Assembly: GCA_014529385.2 (NCBI GenBank)
Contig: CM043956.1
Coordinates: 94,133,221-94,197,220 of the forward strand
DNA: 64,000 nucleotides
Direction: 5' to 3'
From: Adiantum capillus-veneris
Taxonomy: Eukaryota > Streptophyta > Polypodiopsida > Polypodiales > Pteridaceae
In this document: positions 9,894 to 20,920 of the stretch, one piece after another
Layout: each line of letters begins with the position of its first letter
Position numbering within the stretch: the stretch's first letter is position 1
The notes under the pieces: model-generated
Seen by the model: only the letters and a program-made list of their open reading frames with translations
Database searches by the model: none
What the model was told of the DNA's origin: nothing
Position numbers and translations under genes: made by a program

Positions 9894-10720
9894 GGAAAAA
9901 GGAAAACGTTGTCCTAGAATAGACAAAAAATAGTGTTGAAATTTTGTGAATTAGCCTAATTTTTTGAAATTCCTCTCTAGTGTTCAGGGAAAATGTGTGT
10001 CATCTTAATATCGTGTCGTTTCCAATTTTAAAACTACCAATTGAGGGCATGGAAAAAGGAGAAGTGCCGTCCCAAAATATACAAAAATAGTGTTAAAATA
10101 TTAAAAAAATAGTCTAATTTTTTTAAGTTTCCTCTTGAAATATTTTCATACCATAGCCTGGACATTGCCGAGCAATATTTGGGGAAAATATGCCTCAGGT
10201 TAACACCATACCATTTTGAATGTCAAAAATGCCGAGAAATTCTGAACACCATGCTAATTTTTTGATGGGTTTTTACACTATTTTTCTCTCTTTTGGGGTT
10301 GAGAGCATTTTCAAAATTGAAAATAGTATGGTATTAGGTCAAGACACACTTCTCTGTAACAAAATTTTTCAGGAGGAAAATTTGAAAAATTAGGTACTAT
10401 TTTTTGCATTTGTACATTATTTTTCTCTCTTTTGGCGTTGACAAGATTTTCGAAACAAAAAACGGCATGGTATTCAGTTGAGGCACATTTTTCCGTGACA
10501 ATGCCTACAACAAAACACTATCTCTCTTTTGAGATTCACAGCATTTTCGAAATCGAAAACGGCATGCAGTATTCGGGAAAAACCATTTTCCCAAACATGT
10601 AAAATACCTTTCCTTATTTTTGCAAAGAGGAAAACTTAGAAAATTAGCTTAATTTTTTAGGTTTTTACACTATTTTCGGGCGAAATTTCTCCTTTTCCCC
10701 TTGTACCCAACACTAAGCCC
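9894..10720. repeat. Cluster of degenerate hAT-like MITE copies
   Basis: Several partial copies in both orientations share the words ATGTGTGTCATCTTAATA, TTTCGAAATCGAAAACGGCA, TTTTTACACTATTTTTCTC and TTTCCTCTTG. The first is the second half of the copy split by the CACTA element. The same words occur in the cleaner copies at 11183 and 51120. Confidence 0.65.
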
Positions 10721-11182
10721 AACGCTTTAGCAGGTCAAAAAAAAGAGTGGAAAGAAATTCCAGGAATGGTCCCCGTTACAGCTACACTTAAAGAGTCCGT
10801 GGGGCGGCGGGGGCTATTGGCGACTGAAATGAGCGTGTGGGTGGCTCCCCCGACGCCGGGTCCAATGCAGAAACGCCCCCGTGCTTTCTTTTCTACTACG
10901 TACACCATCTAATAATTTCCTCATTTTCTGCTAAGGACCAACCTACATATGTGCAAAATCCCGACTGCTTTCGCCAAGAAGCCAGATAGGCCTATATAGG
11001 CGTTGAAAAAAGTGAAAATATTTACGTTAGCAATAGCAAACCTTCAAAAACGCTGCATAATTCAATAGCACAACGATAAAAAAACATTTTATTAGGCAGA
11101 GCCTGGAAAGACACAAATATAAGAACATCTTTTCAATAAAATAGAAATAATATTATTTTTATATAAGGCTAACTAAGCCAAG
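10721..11182. other. Unassigned non-coding DNA
   Basis: No gene is seen. A ~30-bp word around 10705-10745 (CCCAAC...CTTTAGCAGGTCAAAAAA) recurs at 11893-11932 in direct orientation. Confidence 0.5.
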
Positions 11183-11400
11183 CAGTGTTCGGAAAAAGTG
11201 TGTCTCAGCTTAGCCTTGAGCCGGTTGCAAAATCAAAGTAGCCAGTTGCGGGGAGGGCAAGAAGGAGAAAATTTTGCTTAAAATACATGAAAAAAGGTGT
11301 AATTTTGCAAAAATACTGGCTAGAATTGTAAAATTTCCCGTTCAAATTTGCCTTCGAGGGATTTTTGTATGTTTGTGAAAATGATTTTTCTCGAACACTG
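11183..11400 (+). mobile_element. hAT-type MITE, 218 bp, with 8-bp target duplication
   Basis: Starts CAGTGTTCGGAAAAA and ends TTTTTCTCGAACACTG, imperfect inverted ends typical of hAT elements. It is flanked by AAGCCAAG (11175-11182) and AACCCAAG (11401-11408), a 7/8 match of the hAT-size target duplication. No coding capacity. Confidence 0.85.
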
Positions 11401-11408
11401 AACCCAAG

Positions 11409-12276
11409 GCAAAAAAAATAATGCCAAGGCTGAGCTGGCGGGGAGCTCTCTCGCCTGACGTGCGCGCTCCCTCCCTCTGGCAGACGGCAAGTGGAAAAGC
11501 TTGCAGTCACGTCCACAAACGCCTGGATAGCGTGCAGAAGATGGCGAGGACAGCATGCAGAAGACGACAGAGTGAGGCGACTACGCGCGTCTACAGCCCA
11601 AAGCCCAATACTTTCTCCTTTTCCCATGCCGTGCGAAATTCTGCTTGCAGACTCACTCTTCTTGACTACATTTATTGCAACGCTGGACTGCTTGCACAGC
11701 TTGCAAAGGCTCGCGAGTTCACCTGCGGGGACACCTACTGTCGCACGCCTATAAGCACCATGTCAAAGACGTGCAGGGTAGCCCCATCGACTGCAGTCGC
11801 CGAGTACCATCTCTTCGCCGAGTACCTCTAAGCCTTTAAGGCTCTGCAAAGTACAACCTCCACGTGGACGCCATAGGTTGTAGGACACCCAAGCGAGCCC
11901 AACACTAAGGCTTTAGCAGGCCAAAAAAGTTCATTGGGACTAGAATATGTGGACATTTGGCTTATTGGCTCATCCATTAATTGATTTCCTATGAAGATTC
12001 ATTCAACGTGTTAACTTTTAAAATAAGGAGCTCAGCTGGAGCTGGAGCTGATGCACATGCTTTGTTCCTCGCCCTAGCCATTGCGTCCTCCTCCTCTATG
12101 CCCGTCTTATCGTGCATTGAAAATAAGCTCTCTGCCCCTCGTGTAACTCATGCTTTGACTCTCTCGTCCTCGTCCTCTTCCTCCACACTCTACCTGCCCA
12201 ACTCTGAGCGTCGCCTCTTTCTCCGTCATTATCATGTCTCTATCATGCCAATTGGTTCCATTTTTTATCGTACACA

Positions 12277-12319
<43 letters not shown>

Positions 12320-13010
12320 TCCTCTGTGCATATAGGACCTGGTCGCGTGAGGCTACCAAGCAGCTAGCCTGCCAGTCACCCGGTTTCCATTCACTAAATG
12401 ATGGCTAAATGATTACCTTAGGAGAGCAGGTCAACTTCTCAAGTAGAAGGCGTTCAAAGGGAGGGGGTTCCCCAAGCGGGGCGGCTGCTCTGGTTTAGTG
12501 AGAATCTCACTTCACTCGGGGCGATTATAGCGTATCTTGCAGCTCACGAGGTCCAAACGCTGCTAACGAGGTGATGTGATTGCATTTTCTTTCTCTAGTT
12601 TACCTGCTGGTAACCGGCTGATCAGCAGGCTCCTGCGCTCATGCGACCAGGCTCATAGACATGCGACCAGGCTCATAGACTGGCCTCTCTTTTAGACAAA
12701 GCTCAAGCTGACACCAACTATGGACTTCAACCAGCGTAGGAGCAAGGCCTGCACACGAGGATGGAAGTAAACCTCAGGGGGTGCATCGCAATGGCAGCGT
12801 GATCATTGGCGCCAGAGACAAAGAGAGAGAGCCCCTTGTGTTCGGCGTTCGCCTCTACCTACTCCTCCACTCGCTTGCCCGTCTGGCTCGTCCTCCACCA
12901 CGCAGACGTGGTGCTCTGCCCCAGTTTCCACATCCGAAACAGAGGCAGCGCGCTAATCTCCGACGACTGTGATGCACCCAGGCTGTCAGAGAATTCTTCT
13001 TCTTCTTCTT

Positions 13011-13053
<43 letters not shown>

Positions 13054-14149
13054 CCATCTGTTTCTCTGTGAAGATTCTTTGCTTTACTTTATCGACTGTA
13101 AATTTTACAAAACTACTTTCCTTTAATAGATTTTTGCACTATTTTTCTCTATTTTGAGGCGGAATTTCTCCTTTCCCTTTTGCCCTCAACCGGCATTTTT
13201 GAAATTGAAAACGGCACGACATTAAGCTGAGACACATTTTTTGCGAACATTGCATGGAAAGGTTAAAAGCATCTCAAGCATCTTGCGAGATGCCGCTCAA
13301 TGAAGCACCTCAAACCCACCATTGCTGTTCGTATCTCGCAACCGAAGAAAGCAACGGAAAACTTGAAATTCTCTCGGATTTTGCGTGAAATTTTGAAGCT
13401 TTTGTGTTGTGAAATTTTTTTGGCTTTCTTCTAGAGAAGCTCAAAGTCTAACTGGGATTTCAGGATTTTTGTCGGTTAAAATACATTGAGCCTCTGGGTT
13501 TTTTCTAGCACTGCCTTCGTCTCCATTTGTCCCCGTGCCAAGACCCCCTGATGGTCTCTATCTCGAGAAAAAATTCCATCTTTTGCTTTGCCTTGGTGTT
13601 CAAACAAGGACAAAATCTCTCTCTTTCCCTCTCTCTATATCCTCCACATGCCATGCTCAATGCCCACGCGACACCCCCCCTCCCCCCCCTTTCCACTTAG
13701 TTTAGTTTTCATCCAACTCTTACACAAGCATCTTTGGTGATTTCTTTGAAAGGAAATGAAAGAAACATTTTGGGCACCCACTCGCTCTACTCCAATTGTT
13801 GGTTTGTGGAAGCCTAGCAAGACGCTTCATTGTGCACAACACCTTGAGTCTCATCCAATACATAGACACTTGAATTGGTAGCAAGGCTTACCATGCTTAT
13901 AGAAGAAAGGCTGACTCTTGAAAGGTGTAGTACAAAGGCTTAAGAGAGCCATAGCTTGGTGTACACATAATGCACTTAGGTAGGAGATTTTGGACATGTG
14001 TTGGGTAGAATGAGCACAAAAAATATGCGAGGAAGTGTACGGAGTGTGAAATCTGTGCAAGGAGAGTGTGATTATGGAAGTTGGTGCAAGCATTGGTTGC
14101 ACTTTGTCATGCTACTAGGTGGAGAACTATAGGCACTTGAAGTAATCGT
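11409..14149. other. Unassigned DNA with microsatellites and a MITE fragment
   Basis: No convincing gene. It contains (CA)n(GA)n at 12272-12319, a perfect 20-bp tandem duplication at 12641-12680 (ATGCGACCAGGCTCATAGAC twice), (CT)n at 13014-13050 and a MITE-family fragment at about 13120-13250. The 136-codon frame at 11421-11831 has no recognisable feature and is probably chance. Confidence 0.5.
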
Positions 14150-14589
14150 TGTAGATGGCTGGATAGTCACCATGTGGGAACGTGTTCTTAGAAGATGGGC
14201 AGCGAATCACTTAGTAATTACTAGAGTAATTACTACAGTAAACCCGAAGTATATAAATAGGGCCCATTACATTGATATCGGGTTGGCAATTGTAATCACT
14301 TGTATTAGCGCTTTGGGCTATAATTGCACTTGAGCATCAGTGGCAATATTATCGACTATACTTTTTCTCTGTAATCATATTCGCTGTAATCTCAATCATG
14401 GTATATATTTCAGTGATACTTACTTCTCAACAGTCTTCTGAATCTGAATCTTTATTCCAGTCTACAAGTCTGACTCTTATTTCAGTATCCACAATTCAGT
14501 CTAGTCTGCTGTCTGAAATCTTTCCACACTAGTAGCTGAAATCCTTCAACATTGGAATTAGCTGTCTCAAGAGATCAGCTCCAATTCCA
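14150..14589 (+). repeat. 5' LTR of the Ty3/gypsy element
   Basis: 440 bp, TG...CA ends. A TATATAAATA box at 14250-14259 is the likely promoter. A TGGTGATCACGG stretch at 14593 onward is where a tRNA primer site should be; I cannot assign the tRNA. Confidence 0.92.
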
Positions 14590-14623
14590 TTTTGGTGATC
14601 ACGGTGGCTCGAGCTGAAGCTCG

Positions 14624-16395
14624 TTGACTGAAAGACTCTTCTCCAAGTTGAAGTTTTCAGCAATGGCACCAAAATCCAATCGTGGCCGGAAATCTACCAA
14701 TCGTGTGGACCCCATTCTTGAGGAGTCAGGAAGAGAGTCTGACCCCAAGCAAGAGAAAATGACTGACACTGAGGTTCAGGAGGAGCATAGTCAGGCTGAT
14801 GAGGCGCAGGACTCACAGCACTCCAGTCATTCTCGACACAGACGGGCAGAACAGGAGGCACGAAAGGCAAAGAGTTCCAAGAGTTCTCAGTCTCGCCAGA
14901 AAGATGAGCATATCAAAAGCAGAAAGGGAAGTCACCGTACTTCTAGCAGACAAAACAGAGAAGATACTAATACTGAGACAGAGACAGAGGTTGATTGGGA
15001 TGCTGACACTGACAATTGCAAGAAGGCTCCCAAGCGTCATTCTGCAGCCAAGAAGAGAACTGGCGGGATCAGCAGTAATCGAAATGATTACATCGCTTCC
15101 CTGAAGATTTCCTTTCCCATATTCAAAGGAGGGAAAAAGGATGATCTTGATGTTCACATACAAGCTTTCGAGCAGTATGCTGAACTAAAAAACATTGATG
15201 AAGATGATTGGGGGGAATACTTTCCACAAACCTTGAAGGAAGCAGCAAGGAAATGGTATTACCATTACCCTACATGCCAGCTGAGATCATATAATAAACT
15301 ACTTAAGGCCTTCAAGTTGGAATATTCCGACAATCGAGGAGATGAGGATATTCTCTGTGAATTGGATCAGATCAAACAGAGGAGTTTGTCAGTCCGCAGC
15401 TATGTCGAAAAGATCAAAGAACTGACCAGGCAGTTGCAAGACCACCGTCTGAGAAGAGATTGAGGGCATGGTTTCTGAATGGGTTCAGAAGCAAAAAGCT
15501 AAGAGAACAAGAAGTACCAGCCTCTACAAAGATTTTCAATGATTTGGTCCAGTGAGCATTAAAACTGGAACAACAGGCTAAGAAAGAAAAGAGTCACAAG
15601 AAGCGAAGGACCAGTAGCAGTATTTCGGCTACTGAAGCTTCTGATTCCAGTGCAACGTCCAATAGCTCCGAGAGCAGCTCCAATGAATGGACAAAGGAAA
15701 AATCTAAGAAAGGATCATGGACCAAGAAAATTGAAGAAATGGCTAGGCAGATTGCAGAGATTAGCCACACAAGACAGCCGGTCCGGAAGATGGAGACTTG
15801 GTGTTCAAGATGTAAATCCAAGGACCACATCTCCACGGAATGCCCACAATGTACCTATTGCAAGGCCTTTGGTCACCTATGGAATAATTGTGGCATCAGA
15901 ATTCACCATTTTAAGAAAGGAAAGGATCTATCAGTGGTTGCCTACACTGAACCAGTAAAGGCAGAGCCAATCAAAGTAGCCCAAGAAGAGGGACCAGGTA
16001 CTAGTGGTACTGGTCAAGGACGTGGCAGATACCAACAAGGAATGGGCAGAGGAAGAGGAAGAGGCAACTTCCAGACCAGGAGCATGAATTGCTACACCTG
16101 TGGGAAGTATGGTCATTTTGCAGCCCAATGTCCAGATGCACCAGTAATGACTGCTATTGAGGCTCAGGCACGAGAGCCAGTCCCAGTCAGAGTAGTTACC
16201 AGGAGCAAGGGAGTGATCATTGAAGAAATTCCAGACAATTCAGAAGTACCAGCTAATCCGAATAGCAGCAAGTGAGCCTAGCAAAGGGAAGTTTGGAAGG
16301 CCAAAGGTAAAGAAAAGGTGGTAGATGAGTGGCAAGAGCAGCGGGAACTAGCAGCTAAAATCACAGAGGATTTAGCTAAGAATCTACCAGAGTAG
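14624..16395 (+). pseudogene. Gag of the Ty3/gypsy element (broken frame)
   Basis: Gag packages element RNA into virus-like particles. The frame opens at ATG 14624 (or 14663, MAPKSNRGRK) with a basic, Ser/Glu-rich N-terminus. It continues into a capsid-like region at about codons 155-270 (ISFPIFKGGKKDDLDVHIQ, LKEAARKWYYHY) and ends in zinc-knuckle modules: CSRCKSKDHISTEC/CTYCKAFGHLWNNC (15808-15897) and the CCHC box CYTCGKYGHFAAQC (16090-16131). A frameshift near 15455 moves translation to AWFLNGFRSKKLREQ. Stops at 15553 (TGA), 16273 (TGA), 16279 (TAG) and 16393 (TAG) lie inside otherwise continuous sequence. A Gly/Arg-rich segment (GRGRGRG) lies between the knuckles. Confidence 0.9.
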
Positions 16396-16470
16396 CCAGA
16401 AAGTCCCGAGGCTAGGGTCATTCAGAAGATACCAGCCCAATCGACTGATAAAGATCAGTCAGTACCGGCC

Positions 16471-19400
16471 ATGATAGAGACCATGCTGGCTGTAGTACAT
16501 GGACTAGCTTATGAAATGGGAGTGGAAGGAAAGAGTAGTACTGATAAAGAAGAATGGCAGTGTGAAGACACTAGTTCTTCAAGCTTTGACAATCAGTCTG
16601 ACCAGGAGCGAGAGGAAATTCAGGTGAAAATTTGTGATAGAATCCAGAAGCTGATTGTAGAGCTGGAGGATATAAGAAAGACCTTACCTGAGGTGGCCAA
16701 CTTTATCAGACAACGCAGGAAGACTGAGGCAGAGGCCAGAACAGTGGACCTGACGGCTGTCCGGGATGATGAAGTTCCACTTATTCAGGTAGATTACAAG
16801 GTCAGGAAGCAGTGGGAACCTCTCTCAAGCGTCATACTGGATGGAGGAATAGGAGTCAACATAATGGGAGCCCATCTTCAACAAAGAATGGGTATAACTA
16901 ACATGAAACCAGCACCATTCAAAGTAAGAATGGAAGATCATCGAGTCGTACAAGCGACGGGCATGATTGAAAACATGCAGATAAGAGTTGGGAGGGAGAA
17001 ATCAAAAACTAGTTTCCTAGTCTTGGATGTACAGGGAGCATATGGAATGCTATTCGGCCGCCCATGGTTAAGAAAAACACATGTTGTTCATGACTACGCA
17101 AACCAGACTTTAACCATAGAAGGGGCCAACGTCAGAATCAAAATCCAGACCAACAACACCAGGAGCTAGAAAAAGGAACTGAGGCCGAAGAAGTTGTGTC
17201 AGAAAATACCGAGCTAAGAATGCTAGCAGCTATGAACATCTTTCCTTTGGCAGAAATTGATTTGAATGCAGTTCTACTAAACAAAGAACAAGCTGACAAG
17301 CAGAAGAGAAAATTCCCTGATCAGTTTACTGAAGTCGATACAGGGGAAAGAACCGTTCAGCTAACTGGAAGAATAGAGGAACCAGCTGATACTGGTAAAA
17401 TAGAAGAATCAGTATGTTCTGAAGAGTATCCATTGAATCAGAATAATGATTCAGAGATGAATGGACCTTCTTGGGACTACGCTGAAGACTCGACCAAACG
17501 AAAAGGAGGAGGACCAAATTGGTTGCTTCCAGATAATCAGGAAGTAGAGGAGTGGAACCTGGGATCAGAGGAAAATCCCAGAATGATCAAAGTCAACAAG
17601 CACCTGAAACCGGAAATGAAGGAAAAGGCAAGGAAAATGTTCCAAAACTATAAAGATGTATTTGCCTGGGAACATACAGATTTGAAGGGAGTAGATCCTA
17701 AAGTCTGTCAGCACCGAATACCACTAAAACCGGAAGCTAGGCCAGTCAGATTGCAAAGATACCGGATGAACCCCAACTATGCAAAGAAGGTCAAGGAGGA
17801 GATTGATAATCTTCTCAAGGCTGGGTTCATTACGGAAGTAGCAAGTAGTGATTGGTTATTTCTAATAGTCATCGTTCCTAAGAAGAATGGGAAATTAAGG
17901 GTTTGTGTCGACTATAGGAAACTAAATGCCCAGACCATTAAGGATCCGTTTCCCTTACCTTTTACTGATATGTTGCTTGATGAGATCGCAGGATATGAGA
18001 TGTATAGCTTCATAGATGGTTATAGCGGCTATAACCAGTTACAAATTGCTCGTGAAGATAGGGCCAAGACCACTTTCATCACTGAGTGGGGAGCATTCAT
18101 GTATCTGGTGATGCCTTTTGGCCTATGCAATGCACCAGCTACTTTTCAGCGGTGTATGATGGAGATGTTTAATGAATTTCTTGATCGGTTCCTCGCCATT
18201 TTCATGGATGACTTCACTGTCTATTCAGCTGAGGAATAGCACCTTCTATTCTTAGAGATGGTTTTTAAACGCTGTCAGGAGAAAAGGATTTGCTTGAATC
18301 CATTTAAATCAGTATTTCTGGTTTGGAAGGGACAGCTACTGGGACATGTGGTTTCCCACAATGGAATAGAAATGTCCAATGACAAAATACAATGTGTCCA
18401 GCAAGCTAAAGCACCTAAAACTGTTTCTGAGTTGAGTTCTTTCTTGGGGTATGTGAATTTCTATAGAAGATTCGCACACAAGTTTGCTTCTCAAGCAGTA
18501 CCACTATATGAGCTTACAAAGAAGACCAGTAAGTTCAATTGGACAGCTGAGTGTGAGGAGAGTTTCCAGAATTTGAAAAAATCCATTACCAGTAAACCAG
18601 TCCTCAGGCAGCCGAATTGGGTTATTATTTTTCATGTACACGTAGATGCTTCAGGATTGGTAATGGGGGCAATATTAGCTCAGTTAGATGGCATAACAGA
18701 CTATCCGGTTTATTTTGCTAGTGAGAGATTCAGTCAGGCTGAACAAGGCTATACGACTACTGAAAGAGAAGCCCTCAGAATGGTTTTTAGCGCTACGAAG
18801 TTCAGGCATTACCTATTGGGAAAGTTATTCTATTTTTATGTGGATCAGCAAGCTCTTCTATTTATGATTAACAAAGTTATTATTCAAGGCAGGCTTATAA
18901 GATGGATGATGTTCCTTATGGAATTTGAATTCAGAATTTTCCATAAGCCTGGCCGAAACCACTGTGGAGCTGACTTTCTTTCCAGAAGTACAGAAGGATA
19001 TTCAGAATCACCTCTGAGAGATGAACCAATGGATGCTGATTTATTTCAGTTACAAGCAGAAGAATCAGTGGATCCTGAATGGTATGATATTTATCAATTC
19101 CTTTCCCAAGGTACCTTTCCAGAGGATTGGAAACAGAATCAGAAGAAGGCTCTGATCATAAAAAGCCTGAAATTTACCATCATTGGGGGAGTACTTTATC
19201 GATTGGGTGTGGATGGTATACTTCAGAGATGTGTCCCTATGGAGGGAAGAATGCAAGTTATCTCAGAAGCACATAATGGAGAGTCTCGTGGACACTTTTC
19301 CAACGAAGTGACCTACAAGAAGATTCTGCAAGCAGGTCTGTGGTGGCAAACAATGATTGCTGATGTCAGAAGCTTTTGTAAAACTTGTGACATATGCCAA

Positions 19401-20495
19401 AGAATGGGCCAACCAACAGCTGCAGACATGACTCCCTTAATGCCAATACAACCATTGGGAGTATTCATGAAATGGGGACTGGATTTTATGGGACCTTTTA
19501 AGAAGGTGACCCCCAGGAAGAATAAGTACATTGTGATGACTACTTGTTATGTTACCAAGTGGGTTGAAGCTAAAGCTCTTCGTGACAACACAGCCAAGTC
19601 AACTGCAAGGTTTCTGTTTGAGAATATTGTCTGCCGATATGGATGTCCAGTGGAAATTGTGACTGATCAAGGGACACATTTCATCAATGATACTATGGAT
19701 ATCCTATTGGATATGCTTTCAGTCAAACATCAGAAATCTACTCCTTACTATCCCAGATGCAATGGACAGACTGAAAGTAGCAATAAGACAATTAATACTA
19801 TTCTCACTAAGGTGGTGCAAAAGAAACCAGACCAGTGGGATTTGAAGCTTCAGAATGCTCTATGGGCTTATAGGACAGCTTATAAGGTAACTACTAGAAT
19901 GACACCATTCAGAATGGTGTATGGTACTGAAGTTGTGGTTCCTATGGAGTTTGTAATTCCCAGTCTGAGAATGGCTGTAAAGTATGGACTGGACTTCAAC
20001 CATAATATTAAGACAAGACTGGATGAACTGATGCAGTTAGATGAACTCAGACAAAGAGCTATATTGGAACAGGAAATTGTTCAACAAAGAAGGAAGCACT
20101 GGCATGATCTCCGAATTAAAGTCCGAGAATTCCAGAAAGGAGACTTAGTGCTTCTATATCAGTCTAAATTGGGTCCAAAGAAGCCGAACTTGAAGATTGC
20201 CTGGGAAGGACCGTTTGAGGTTGATTGGGTCTTCTCAAATGGCACAGTCAGATTAAAAGACTTATCTGGACTGATGTTGCCGGGAGTATATAATGGAGCA
20301 AAGATCAAACTTTATTATTCAGAGACCAAAGAAACTGGGTTAGAAGAAGTCACTAAGGAACTGGAGGTTGTTGATCAAGAGATACCAGAATCAGATATTT
20401 TTGGTCTTTTCCATGTGCAACCAGTTCCAGCTTCAGAACCAGTACCGGAAGACTTAGATCAGGCTAATTTAAGAACCAGTACCAATATGGTCTAG
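16471..20495 (+). pseudogene. Protease-RT-RNase H-integrase polyprotein (pol) of the Ty3/gypsy element
   Basis: Order: aspartic protease region (VILDGGIGVNIMG at ~16830, with DGG where DSG/DTG is usual), RT (VPKKNGKLRVCVDYRKLNAQ, MPFGLCNAPATFQRC, catalytic IFMDDFTVYS), RNase H (HVDASGLVMGAIL, TTEREALRMVF, YVDQQALLFM), zinc HHCC (CKTCDICQRMG at ~19377) and integrase core (LDFMGPF, VTDQGTHF, CNGQTESSNK, the D,D,E triad). A C-terminal GPFEVDWVFSNGTVRLKDL box follows, without chromodomain. Breaks: a 1-nt shift near 17160 and TAG at 18237-18239 (AEE*HLLFLE). The final TAG at 20493-20495 may also be a mutation, because polar sequence continues after it (PEWELVQNHYEHTF). Confidence 0.93.
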
Positions 20496-20920
20496 CCAGA
20501 GTGGGAATTAGTTCAGAACCATTATGAACACACTTTCCAAATTTTAAGTGGCCAACGGTCAAGTGGTATGCCAGTGATAATTATTACAAGGATGGCTTGC
20601 AGTCTTGTCCAATGCATGTTTGCCACGACAGAAACGGCGCACACAAGTCTAGGAGCGGCGAGTGGTGGAGCTTTTATGGCGTGAACACGTATAACAGTCA
20701 GGAGAGTTAGCATTTTTCCTCATAAATCTCCTGCGCGACGCTTTCCTCCTGTCAACCATTCGCCATCACCGAGCTCCAAGGTTTCTTCACTACAACCGCA
20801 AACTTTGACCTCTGACGAGACAGTTCACTGTCAGACAGCCTTACTAGCGACACCAAGAAACGGCTTTAACACAAGTAAGTCCTCTTCGCCTCCGCCTGTT
20901 TCATCGTCGTCGACCTCACA
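20496..20920 (+). other. Spacer between pol and the extra 3' ORF
   Basis: No feature is recognised; roughly the first 180 bases may still be read as an extension of pol. Confidence 0.5.

Noticed and set aside
11421-11831. 136-codon plus-strand ORF
   Set aside because: No domain, promoter or splice context, and overlapping antisense frames of similar length; likely chance in GC-rich DNA.
10705-11932. Direct repeat pair (CTTTAGCAGG.CAAAAAA) as LTRs of a 1.2-kb element
   Set aside because: Only about 30 bp match, without TG..CA ends, primer site or target duplication.
12400-12560. GC-rich stretch suspected of being organelle or rRNA DNA
   Set aside because: No recognisable rRNA, tRNA or organelle gene motif could be found.
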